From contig JAVFKD010000016.1 in the NCBI GenBank assembly GCA_036429605.1, positions 1,984,001 to 2,048,000 on the forward strand: DNA of 64,000 bases, read 5' to 3'. The position numbers and the translations under genes were made by a program. Position 1 is the first letter of the stretch; every line of letters starts with the position of its first letter. This document shows positions 49,220 to 59,714 of the stretch, piece by piece. The DNA comes from Cladobotryum mycophilum (taxonomy: Eukaryota > Ascomycota > Sordariomycetes > Hypocreales > Hypocreaceae). The notes beneath the pieces were generated by a model. It worked only from the letters and a program-made list of their open reading frames with translations. It did not search any database and had not been told where the DNA came from.

Positions 49220-51871
49220 CTAGAATTTGTTCACAAGTCTCCTCTCCTCCTTGAGCTTGACGAGGTGCTCTAGCGCCTCATCTATGGGGATCAGAGCTCC
49301 CTTGTTCTGCGTGCTTTGGTCGTCTCGGTTTCGAATGTTGACCGTGCGTGAGGTGGCCTCCTCGGCTCCCACAACTGCGACCCGTGTTAGTAGCTAGTCA
49401 TGAACCTAGTTTTTATGTCTCTGCTCATATACATACCAAAGATGAAGTTGTATTGCTCCAGCTGACCTGTGCGAATCTTCTTTTGGAAAGTGTTGCTGCT
49501 CAGGTCAACGTCAATGTATAGGCCCTTGCCCTGGAAGACCCTTTGAATCTCCTTGGCATAGTCATTCACCGCAGGCATAACGGGAACAACCAAAATCTGG
49601 CGCGGGCTCAACCAGAAAGGCCATTTGCCGGCAAAATGCTCCGTGAGGACACCAAACATTCGCTCGAAACTGCCAAGAATGGCACGGTGGATCATGACAG
49701 GTCGTGCGTAGCCGGCCGGCAACTCGGGGTCGGTGCTTGACTGGTCTGCAGCACTCTCCTCCTTGGATGCTACATAGCGAAGCTTGAACCGCTTTGGCAG
49801 GTTGAAGTCCAGCTGGATGGTACCGCACTGATGGTCTCGTCGCAGGGCGTCGTATACTGTGATGTCAATCTTGGGGCCGTAGAAAGCGCCGTCACCGGGG
49901 TTCTCCTCCCACTTGGCGTCAATCTTCTGGGTAAAGTTATCCAAAGCCTCCTTGAGCTTCGACTCGGCCATATCCCAAATGGAAACCTCGCCAATGAACT
50001 TTTCGGGGCGGGTAGAAAGCTTCAGCTTAAAGGAGAAACCGAAGAGGCTATAGACGCTGTATAAAAAGTCAAAGCAGGACTCGATTTCGTCACGAATCTA
50101 GCCACCGTCAGCCTCACAATCCGCTGTCCCGAGACGAGTTACAAACCTGGTCAATTGTGCAGAAAATGTGAGCATCATCCTGCTGGAAACGACGCACTCG
50201 GGTGAGACCCGTCAGGGCGCCGGAGAACTCGTTACGGTGGAGAACACCAAAGTCGGCCATCCTCCATGGCAACTCCTTGTAGGTGACGTCTGAGTGGGCA
50301 AAGATCTTGCAGTGTCCAGGGCAGTTCATGGGCTTCAAGCCAAAGGTTTCCTTCTCAACGTCAAAGGTAAACATGTTCTCAGAGTAGTGTCCCCAGTGGC
50401 CCGAGGTCTTCCAGAGGTCAGACTTGTACATGTTGGGGCTGATGACCTCGTCGAATCCACGGTTTCGGTATTCTCCCTTCATGAGGTCCATCAAGGCGCT
50501 GTACACCCTGGTGCCATGGGGCAAGAAGAAGGCGGAACCGGGGGACACTTCGTCGAAGAAGAAGAGCTTCTGCTCCAGACCAATCTTTCGGTGGTTGCGC
50601 TTGGCTGCCTCCTCCAAGAACGTCTTGTACTCATCGAGCTGTTTCTTGTCGGGGAACGATACACCGGAAATTCGCTGAACGGATTCGTTCTTGGCATCAC
50701 CGAGCCAGTATGCGGCGGAGTTCTGATGTGTGTGTGAGACAAGAGTCAACCCAGTTTGAAAGGAATGATGAACTCACCTTGAGGACGGAGAAAGCCTTGA
50801 TATTTCCAGTGTGAGGGACGTGAGGGCCTCGGCAGAGATCGATAAGGGGACCGCATCGGTAGACCGTAGAGGTGGTGCCATCGGGCACACGCTGGTTGAT
50901 AAAGTACTCCTTGTACTTGCTGTAGTTGAACATCTCAAGGAGTTCCTCCTTGGTCATCTCTAGACGCTCAAAGGGCTGCTTCTCCTTTATGATGGAGCTG
51001 GCAAGGGACTCGAGTGCCTTCTTATCCTCATCGGCAACAACCTGGCCCTCCATGTTGGCCATGTCGTAGTAGAATCCAGGGGGATCGGTGGTAGGGGGAC
51101 CATTGCATAGATAGCAACCAAATCGTCGCTCAGCGGCCTCGCCGAGAACGTGAGCCGAAGAGTGCCAGAAAACCTTTTTGCCTAGAACCCAGAGTCAGCA
51201 AAGCCATTGCCATTCCCCCCAACCACACCCTATACAGTGTATATATACCCTCTTCATTCTCAAAGTCAATGAGCTCCAACTTGCAGCTCTTCTCCAGGGG
51301 TCGCGTCAAATCCCACAGCTCTCCATCAACCGTGGAGATGACGGTGCGCTCGAGCAAGGACTTGGAAATGTTCTTGGCAATAGCCGCAGGAGTGGTCTCC
51401 CACGAAATACCCTCCTCTTCCTTGCCATTGGGCAAAGAGACAGTAATCTTCTCGCGAGGCTTGGCTGTACATTATATCTTGTAAGCATATTCGATGGGAC
51501 GACTTGGAAGGGGGTTCCAAGGAAGAAGCAACTACGAACCCGCAACTTCGGCGTCACGCTTGGCCTTGATCTTTTCGAAGATGGCAATGCGATGCTGAAT
51601 AAAGTCTGGCAGAGTCGGCAACTACAAAATAAAAAAGAAATAAAAAGAAATTAGTCCAATCAAATGCGTAAAAAAAGAGAGGTGCAGTTTGGGTCGATCC
51701 GATAACAACAACAAGGAAGTGGGATGGATTGGGCCAAGGAGGGGTTATGCAAACCTCGTGTCCCGCATTCTTGCCCTTCTTCTCCTTGGGAGCCTTGGCA
51801 GGTCTTGAAGGAAGACTCTGGGCTGGAGCGCCCTCCGCCACCTTTGGGGCGTCAGCTTGTTCAGACGACAT
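49220..51871 (-). CDS. THS1: Threonyl-tRNA synthetase
   Basis: Seven exons on the minus strand: 51871-51755, 51621-51540, 51464-51249, 51181-50778, 50722-50147, 50097-49437 and 49374-49220 (736 aa; yeast enzyme is about 734). A Lys/Ala/Pro-rich extension is followed by a TGS domain (KITVSLPNGKEEEG onward). The editing domain carries HSSAHVLGEA at about residues 144-153, the HxxxH site that clears Ser-tRNA-Thr. The class II core shows motif 2 (NEFSGALTGLTRVRRFQQDDAHIFC) and zinc/substrate residues in GLKPMNCPGHCKIF. The anticodon domain starts ILVVPVMP and ends VVGAEEATSRTVNIRNRD. No mitochondrial presequence is visible from this start. Three donors are GTTTGC, GTTCGT and GTTTGT rather than GTAAGT-like. 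Confidence 0.95.
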
Positions 51872-52439
51872 ATTTTTTGCAGTCTCCGTAGGAACTTGTT
51901 CGTGATGTTGTCGGAAAGTGGTTTTGACCCTCGAGGCTAGAAGACAGAGAGGTGTCGTGGAGGGGCAGAATACCCTTACTTATTTTAGACGCTTGAGGTG
52001 GGGTTGACTCACAGAACTTCCACCTCCCACCTTTGGAGTCGGGACGGCAGATCTTCGGACTCAAGAATAAGCAACTTATTGAGTCAACTTCGTATCAGAG
52101 ATGCCCCGATCCCCCAATCCTGTTCATCAAATCAATAAAATGAAACATGTGTCCTTCCTTCTTCAGTTACTATCGGGGATTTCCGTCTTTGATAGCGTCC
52201 CCTTTTGTGAGTCAAGTCACTTAATCACCATGAATGAGGTGGCCGTTTATCGGAGTACATATGAGACAGTGCTCGTGATCATGAAATATGACTGTTGAAA
52301 CGAATAATTGATTAAGATGTAGTCCGGGGTATCAATGTGCCATGTGCTTGTCCAAATATTCCCTTTATCCTTTTAGAGAGAAAGAAAAGAAAGAAAAAAA
52401 CGCCGTGATATGCAAAGTCCTTGAATCGCCATAGTCCTC
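51872..52439. promoter_or_regulatory. Promoter region of threonyl-tRNA synthetase and 3' end of VPS71
   Basis: 568 bp between tandem minus-strand genes. No coding signal and no clear TATA box. Confidence 0.45.
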
Positions 52440-53347
52440 TCACAACCCATATCTGGTGAAGCATTCCTCCCGATGCGTTTCCAAGCAACCCAATGCGCAA
52501 ACCCTCGTCCCGCACTTCATGCACTTCACCCTGCCCCAGTACCCGCAAACCTCGCAAAACACTCGCGTCGGGTACGTGTCCTCCCACTTGCCTCTAGCTT
52601 CGTAGTACGTCAGGGCCGGGTGTGCGAGCAATTTGCGCAACTCGTCGTCCGTCGGCATCTCGGGGACGCGTGACATCAGCAGCGGGTTGCTGTCTCCGGG
52701 GTGAGCGGCCGGAGGGGGTCTGAAGGACGACACCAAGAGAGGAGGGAGGTCCGCATCTGCCATTGAGGTATCTTCATCTTGAATCGCGGGTTGCTTGACT
52801 GCCGATACAGCAACGGAAGCAGCGGCATCTTTCTTATTCAGTGGTCGCTTGCTGCCGCTCGCAGCTACGTTTGCTCGAAGATTACTGCTCGATACGCTCG
52901 TGCCCGCCTCGGCTTGCGCCTGCATCGCATAGAAATCATCGAGATGGTTCGCATACGTCTTTTGCGACTGTAATATCTTGCGGACATTCGGCGTGTGTTT
53001 GTTCTGGGCTGCTGTTCGTAGGTAAGTAATATGTCCGTGTCGCTGTCCTTTAATCCACACACCCAATGCCTGGGAACTAGGACATACCTTTCCCGCTCTT
53101 TGCCGGTACAGGAATCGATTCCTTCCCGCTGTCCTTTTCCAGCGCCTCAATATCCTTCCGTATCTTGGCTTCTTGTCGAGCCGACAAGTCGCCCACGCTC
53201 ATCCCCCCGGCCCATTCCGAGCCCTCTTACGGTTCGCGGGCTGAAGAGCGTTCGCTCCAGGGAGCTCCCCGTATCTGGCACGTACGCCCATCCCGGCGCG
53301 CTGGTAGTTTTTGCGCTGGCGATTTCAATAACGCCAAAGTTGTTCAT
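52440..53347 (-). CDS. VPS71: SWR1-complex subunit Vps71/Swc6 (HIT zinc finger), with two apparent one-base deletions
   Basis: Exons on the minus strand 53347-53088 and 53011-52440. The N-terminus MNNFGVIEIASAKTTSAPGW is the family start. The frame then shifts twice: after YVPDTG at four Gs (plus-strand Cs 53267-53270), and before MSVGDLSARQEAKIRKDIEA at six Gs (plus-strand Cs 53203-53208). Between them NRKRARNGPGG, a basic nuclear-signal-like motif, is in a third frame. One extra G at each site gives 277 residues. Exon 2 carries HTPNVRKILQSQKTYANHLD. It ends with the HIT finger FCEVCGYWGRVKCMKCGTRV and CALGCLETHREEC, with all zinc ligands. Vps71 sits with Arp6 in SWR1, which installs histone H2A.Z. 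The gene shares a promoter with the small mitochondrial gene. Confidence 0.86.
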
Positions 53348-53792
53348 CGCTGTTTGTTGATGTGTCGCGTCGAGGTTTGAAGGGAGATGGATATGGGCAT
53401 GTAAATTTCACAGGCTACCTTACTTACCTACAAGTATTTCGAGGACCGCTGTAAGAATGATTTCTAGCGCCATGGCAACTCCCTGTATTTGGGGCTCAGC
53501 TGCCAATACCGCCACACATAACCCCGCTAAAGCTGTCTCTGCTACAGAACGAACCAAGAGCCTAGGAATCTCAAACGAAAACTCGCGGGGCAGCTCAGAC
53601 GACAAAGCTGAGCTGTTTAACTGATCCCACCGGGTGGGTGTGTGTGTGGCCAATCCTCCCCAGCAAACACAGCTCCCAGCCCGGAATTCCACCCATAATT
53701 ACGTCGACGCCACCTCCAACCTCGACTCCCATTGCCAAAGGGAAAAACCTCCAATTCCTCCCACCAACCTTTACCGAGGGCATTCAATCGCC
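53348..53792. promoter_or_regulatory. Shared divergent promoter of VPS71 and the small mitochondrial gene
   Basis: 445 bp separate the two ATGs. No TATA box seen. Both 5' UTRs must lie inside. Confidence 0.5.
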
Positions 53793-54294
53793 ATGTCTCC
53801 AGCGGCTAGAATTCTTCTCAGCGGTCGCGCGATGGCCTCCCGGGGCTTCCACACGTCTGCGCGGCGCATGAACGACTCGGCGCCTCTGCCGGCCAAGAAG
53901 CCCATGGGCGCCTTCCGAGGAGGGTGAGTTGTTCTGTTCGGGCTACAATGGCGGAAACAACAAATTGAGCAATTGTATTATCCATGTACTAATCGAAATG
54001 TGTTCCTCATAGTCTATTTGGTTTCCTCTTTGGCACCGCCCTGTCCGGCAGCGCCGTCTATTCCTATCTTGTCAAGGAGTACAGAGCCGCCAACGACCTT
54101 CTTACCGAGGATATCTACGTGCGTCACTTCATTCCCTCCGCAGAGTCTCGACTAAAGAACTTCTTGTTGCTATACATGCCATATGAAACTTCAAGGAAAA
54201 CTAATATTTAATTATTCATGTCTAGACCCTCCAAACCTCCGTCCACCTTCTCACCAACCACGTCAAGGCGCTTGAGCAACGGGGGAATAAATAA
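53793..54294 (+). CDS. Small predicted mitochondrial membrane protein, function unknown
   Basis: Three exons, 53793-53923, 54013-54118 and 54226-54294 (101 aa), phases 2 and 0. Residues 1-30 are rich in Arg, Ala and Ser with no acids, and RGFHTSARR resembles a matrix-protease cleavage region. A glycine-rich membrane helix follows at about 44-62 (GLFGFLFGTALSGSAVYSYL). The C-terminus (VKEYRAANDLLTEDIYTLQT then VHLLTNHVKALEQ) looks like a short amphipathic or coiled-coil helix. This layout recurs in small single-pass inner-membrane proteins of fungi, but I do not recognize a named family. The last codons follow a five-G run, so the true C-terminus could be longer if a base is missing there as in neighboring genes. 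Confidence 0.78.
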
Positions 54295-54747
54295 AAACAA
54301 ACAATGGGAGGTGAAGAATCAAAAATACTCAGCAAGTATGATTGGGGTCTCGGACTTTGGTGAAGGCAGCAGGCGGGTTACGAAACTGGGATCAAGTCTT
54401 AGACTGCGTTGCAATGTACAAATACTTGACGTGCGAATGAGGCCAAGGTTTATTCAAGTTCTGAAGTTCAACTGCAGAAGCACATGCATCACAATCACGC
54501 TCACAATGGCACAGATGAATGAACTAACAAATCAATTCTCATTTTTTCTTTAGCAGAGTACCAGTGCTTTCCGTTGCCTAGTAATCAGCTACATTGCAAC
54601 TTGGTATAATAAACTATGCAATCGTAGGTCCGTTGTTTAAAATCGTTAACCCAGCCAGCGCCCTGAATTCATGAAAGGGGCCATTTCTTCAATCGTACAT
54701 TTGTCAGGGTATTCTCTCTTTTTCTTTCTTTTTACTTCTTATCCAGT
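54295..54747. other. Intergenic region between convergent genes
   Basis: 453 bp between the stop of the small mitochondrial gene and the stop of the PDI gene; both 3' UTRs lie here. Confidence 0.5.
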
Positions 54748-56328
54748 CTACAACTCATCGTGCTCTTCCTTCTCGGCCTCCTCAGCCTTCTCTTCGGTGG
54801 CAGCAGGGGCAGCCTCATCAGTGGCCTGCTCCTTGACGGAGACAACAGCCTTGTGCTTGCCGTTCTCCTCGACGAACTTGATGAGGTCCTCAATAGTTCG
54901 GGAGCCCGAGTAGGTGACGGGGTTCGCCTTGTCGCCAGCAGGGAAGAGCTTGATGGTAGGGAAGCCCTGGATCTCATCAGGGACATCGTTGGCAGTGGCG
55001 TCAACCTTGGCGATGACGATCTTGTCCTTGAACTCGGACTCCTCGTAGAGGGAAGCGAGCTCATCGTACTTGGGGGCAAGAGCCTTGCAGTGACCGCACC
55101 AGGGGGCGTAGAACTCAAGAAGGACATCCTTCTTGTCGTCGAGGACAACGGCGTCGTAGTTCTTGGCGACGACAACGGTGACGGGGCCCTCCTGAGTCTC
55201 GGGGATGGGCTCGGACTTGATGCTGGGCTCAACCTTGCCAGCGTCGAAGTCGTCGACGAACTTGGCAATAGCATCGTGGGTGATGGCAGCCTCCTGGTCG
55301 AAGGGGAACTTTTGGTTCTTGACAGTCTCCTGGATGGCGAAAGAGGGGAACTTGTCGGTCTTGAGGTTCAGGTTGGCAGCGTGGCCACCGAAAGACTTGG
55401 CGTCAATGGTAGCGAAGTTGATCTTGCCCTTGTACTTCTCAGCAATGGGCTTGAGGGCATCACCGAGCTCCTTGCGCTCCTCGGGAGTCTCAGCGAAGAT
55501 GTAGGCGAGAGGGAGGCCAGAAGACATGTAGCCGCTGTAGGTCTCAGGGCCAACCTCACCGATGAGAGGAGTGGCAGCAGTCTTGGCGAAGGTTGTGATG
55601 GCCTCGACATCGAACTTCTCGGTGTAGGTGTTCTTGCCCTCGTCAAAGCTCTTGTAGAGGACAATGGAGGGGAACTCGACGCCCTCGGCCTTGGCGGCAG
55701 CGGCATCGTTGACACCACCGAAGAGGTACTCATCTCGGAGGCTGTTGGCGACCTGGGTGAAGGTCTCGTTGGAGGCCTTGTCATCAGCGGCGATGTAGGC
55801 GACCAAGACGACCTTGTCGGCGGTCTTGAAGTCCTCGAGTGTGTCCTTGGTCAGGACAGAGACGGCAGGCAGAGACTGCTTAACCATGTAAGAGTGGATG
55901 GCGTCGGCCTTGCGAGCACCGCCGTAAGGCTTGACGTCTTCAAGACCACGGAAGATCTTGAGGGTAGGGTAGCCCTCAACGTCGTGGTCCTTGCAGAGGT
56001 CGGCCTCCTCAGTGCAGTCGACCTTGATAAGCTTGATGTTCTTCTCCTTGAGGGAGGTGGCAGCCTCCTCATACTCGGGGGCGAGAGCCTTGCAGTGGCC
56101 GCACCAGGGAGCGAAGACTATAAGACGAGGAATGGTCAGCGGGGGGTTTGCTCCATCATGGAGAATGGGGCCAGCTTCTTTTCTTTACTTACACTCGGCC
56201 AGGACGAGATCATTGCCAGTGATGAAATCGTTGAAGGTATCTTTGGTGAGCTGGGTAACATCAGACTCGCCGAAGACGACGGTAGCCAAAGCGGCCAAGA
56301 GGCCAGCGGTAATGTGCTTGTGATGCAT
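54748..56328 (-). CDS. PDI1: Protein disulfide isomerase
   Basis: Two exons on the minus strand, 56328-56193 and 56117-54748 (501 aa), with a 75-nt intron. A signal peptide covers residues 1-20 (ending VVFG). Four thioredoxin folds follow in the order a-b-b'-a'. Both active sites are intact: APWCGHC at residues 48-54 and APWCGHC ending at residue 389. Inactive b and b' folds lie between. The acidic tail (EEKAEEAEKEEHDEL) ends in HDEL, the ER retrieval signal. The enzyme forms and rearranges disulfides of secreted proteins in the ER lumen. Codon use is strongly biased to C/G at third positions, as expected for a highly expressed gene, and this bias opens a long spurious frame on the opposite strand. 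Confidence 0.97.
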
Positions 56329-58325
56329 CTTGATGATTTGTGTGTATGGGTTGAAGGGTATCAATGAGGAGGAAAGAAAAAGAGAGAGGAATGGATGGAG
56401 AAGAGGAATCTTTTTGAAGGGTAGAAAAACACAGCAATGGGAGATTTTTTGTAGCCGCTGACTGGCAAGACTGGGTCAACCTCTGGACGCACGGCTGGAC
56501 TCGAATGAATTGAACAGAGTGTCCCTTTTGTCCAGATCTGGATACCAGCTTCAGCTAGTGAGCCCATGCCAGCCAAGCCAGCCCCTCACCACCAAGACAC
56601 TAACGCCACTTTAAGCATCCCCCCATTGATATGCGTGCTCAGTAAGGTACTAGGTACGAGGTAGTGATCGTCACAAGTCCAGACCCTGTTCCTTCATTTT
56701 TTTCTTCATTATTATTACTGTTTATTCTTTTTTTGGGAGGGTTTCAAAACTCTCTTTTACGAGGTTGCCACCTGACAAATATGATTCCTTTATTGTTTAG
56801 AATTTCTCCCTTGGCATACGCTCTTGATTACTATTCTACATACATCCACCCAGTACTACTCACCCACCCACTACCAAGGTACCTATACTTTCCTCCCTTG
56901 AAGCATCAAGCATCCTCCTCCCCCACAATCAGTAACCTTGATAATGCCACCTATCAACTTTGCCGTCCCGCCCCAAGACAAACTACAGGGCCGTGCTACC
57001 CACTCCAGCAGCACATGGGCAAACAATTGATCCCAATTCAGACGGCGTTTCAGGGCAGCCTTGCCAAGCCATCGCTCACTGGCTACAGAGGGGCAACACC
57101 GAGAGACACAAGCACACACTACCCCCACCAAGGTCGGTCGTCCCCCCTAAGAGCCTCGCCCACCTCTTGTTTTCCGATGCTCCTCCATCCATCCCTTCGT
57201 CGCCGTCGTAACCACAGCCGCAAATAGTGGATTCTTGGGGGGCAACACGGACTCTCTCTCTCTCGAGAGAGAGAGAATAGTAAGCCATACAACAACCTAC
57301 CTATTCAAGACGGTTTCTTATTTAGATTCCCGATTACGGGTACCTTATTCTTACTGTATGGGCTGTTATTGTTGCTGATGCACAGGTCTCCCTTCCCTGC
57401 CTACCTCCCTGCCTCCCCTTCGTCATACACGCAAAGCAAAAAGGACAGGTGGTTTCTTCTGAGACCTTTTTCGGATTACAAATTCGACCTCCAGCTACTC
57501 TGATGGATACCTATAGTCTAGTATCTACCTCCTAGTAGCAGTAATCCGTCTGACCCTCGGACATTGACAGCTTCGGCACCGTAGCCGCCCTGCGTTGTGA
57601 TTTGATTCACCCCGCCATTTTTGTTTTTGCTTTAGCATACATAACAAGGCAAGGGAGGGAAGCTTGTTCCCTACAGCTGATTGATCATCACGAACAACAG
57701 GTGAGACCATGCAGCGAGGCTGAGTAAGATGACCTTGAGCGACTACCCGATAGCCTGGCCCTGCTGTAAAGGTGCTACATGTAAATAATGGTCAGAAATA
57801 ATAAAGTGTCTACGGAGTATTACTCCATGCTCCATATATAACCAACCTATGTGCATTAGTTTGGCATCTACTTCTCAATAAATATCCATTGCTCCTTACT
57901 GGATGTAGAATGTACGTATAAATAGATAAGGATAAAAGCAACGCTATGCCACTCTGTCTTCATGCACGTACGAGCTGGAGAATTATTATTACCGCCAAGT
58001 GCTAATAATGAATCTCTTGCGTTGCATTTTCTATAGATTAATTGCTTTGTTTGTCTCGGCTCCATTGGGCGCTAGTGGCTCCTCCGTTGACACTGTACAT
58101 GCATTCAGGAACCCCAGGGCTCAGCTCCGACAGCCCGTCCTGCTTATACAGCTCCATGACGAAGAAGAGAACAGCATGGCCTGATTGACATGAGAATAGG
58201 ATACGATATGATGTGATATGATATATCAATTAAAAGGGCAGGTAAGCATGTTATAGCCAATGCAATGCTTAGTCTATCTATTACACCACTCTAATCCATA
58301 CTCTTCCCACTCTCCCAACAACTTT
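56329..58325. other. Intergenic region; PDI promoter and OYE 3' side
   Basis: 2.0 kb. The part next to 56328 must hold the PDI promoter; I did not find a convincing unfolded-protein-response element by eye. A perfect 24-bp CT/GA palindrome lies at 57253-57276 and a copy of TACGGAGTA at 57811-57819. No gene seen. Confidence 0.5.
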
Positions 58326-59714
58326 TTAAAACCTCTTCGCAAAGTCCGTACGCGGGCCTGCCCTGTGATACTGATTCGGCCACTTGACCAAAACCTCCAG
58401 CTCATGCGCCGCCCTGAGCACCCACTCTGGCTCCCGAAGGAACTGCCTCCCGACCAGCGCCAGCTCGCCCGCGGCGTCGCTCCCTTCCTGGACGACGCTC
58501 CTGGCCGTCTCCGACTCTGTGATGAGGCCGACGGTGCCGATGAGCAAGTCCACGCCCTCGGCTCGCAGAGCTTGGCGGATGACGCGGGCCTTGTCGATCT
58601 GGTAGGATTTCTGGCTGGGAATGCGCTGCTCGTTGTTGTTGCCCGCGCTGCTCACGTCGATAACGTCGATGCCCCAGGACGGGACGAGCTTGGCGAGCTT
58701 GATGCTCTCCTCCACGGTCCACGATGGCTCGTCTGACCACTCCATCCACTCGGTGCTGGAGATGCGCAGCCACAGGGGCATATCCTCTGGAATCACGGCG
58801 CGAACAGCCTCGACGATTTCTCGTAAGAAGCGAGTTCTGTTTTCAAAGCTCCCACCATAGTCATCAGTTCGTTTCTAAAAGGGGTAAGAGTCCGAGTTAG
58901 TTTTATGATGTACTAAAAAACAAGACATGGGGTAGTAAAGAGAAGAAGAAGAAGAAGAAGAAGAAGAAGAAGAAGAAGAAGAAGAAGAAGAAGAAGAAGA
59001 AGAAGAAGAAACTTACGTTGGTAAGAGGAGAAAGAAAGTTGGTGATCAAATAACCATGAGCACCATGAATCTCAATGACGTCGAAGCCGGCCTTGACAGC
59101 ACGCTCCGCCGTCTCGGCGAACTTCTTGACCAGTCCCTTGATTTCCTCGACGGTCAATTCCTTGGGGCTGGCATGGTCCTTTGAAAAGGGGATCGCACTG
59201 GGAGCTACAACATCCTCGGGCCACCCTCCGACGCTCTCATCCGCAAGAGTCTTGTTGACGGTACCGCCAAGCCAGGGAGCCAGGGTCGTAGCCTTGCGAC
59301 CGGCGTGGGCAATCTGGATGGCCGCCTTTGTTCCCTGGCTGTGAATAAAGTCCGTAATGCGGCGCAGCGGCGCAATCTGGGAATCCACCCAGAGCCCAGA
59401 GTCCTGGGGCGAGATGCGGCCGCGGGGCTCGACGGCGGTGGCTTCCACGAAAACCAGGCCCGCGCCGTGGATGGCCAGCTGGCCCAGGTGAACGAGGTGA
59501 TAGTCGGTCAGGTGGCCGTCGATGGCGCTGTACTGGCACATGGGCGATACGACGAAGCGGTTATGCAAGTCGACGGACCTAATGCGCAGCGGCTGGAAGA
59601 GAGTCGGCGCAGAGGCGGGGTCCACCGCCGTGCCGGCCGGGGGATCTGGGCCGGGGTGTAAAAGGGGACGCCGGGAGCGGCCGTGTTTTTGAGATCGACG
59701 TGTGTCAGAGTCAT
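58326..59714 (-). CDS. NADH:flavin oxidoreductase, Old Yellow Enzyme family (YqjM-like), with apparent one-base deletion
   Basis: Exons on the minus strand 59714-59017 and 58874-58326, with a 142-nt intron carrying a TTC repeat. The start MTLTHVDLKNTAAPGVPFYT is typical of fungal YqjM-like enzymes. After FYTPAQ the frame must gain one base near 59643-59650 to continue as PPAGTAVDPASAPTLFQPLR; with it the protein is 415 residues. FMN-barrel features: VSPMCQYSA with the redox-tuning Cys, IQIAHAGRKA with the substrate-binding His, FDVIEIHGAHGYL, KRTDDYGGSFENR with the catalytic Tyr, and ALVGRQFLREPE near the end. The family reduces activated C=C bonds with NAD(P)H. The natural substrate is unknown. 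As given, translation from the first ATG fails early. Confidence 0.87.
58941..59010. repeat. (GAA)n microsatellite inside an OYE intron
   Basis: About 23 GAA units on the plus strand (TTC on the gene strand). The repeat starts directly after the six-base donor GTAAGT of the intron 58875-59016. Confidence 0.95.

Noticed and set aside
54760..56367. 535-residue open frame opposite the PDI gene
   Set aside because: It is an antisense shadow produced by strongly biased codon use in PDI1. Its composition (Leu/Gly/Val/Asp repeats) matches no family, while the opposite strand has complete PDI domains.
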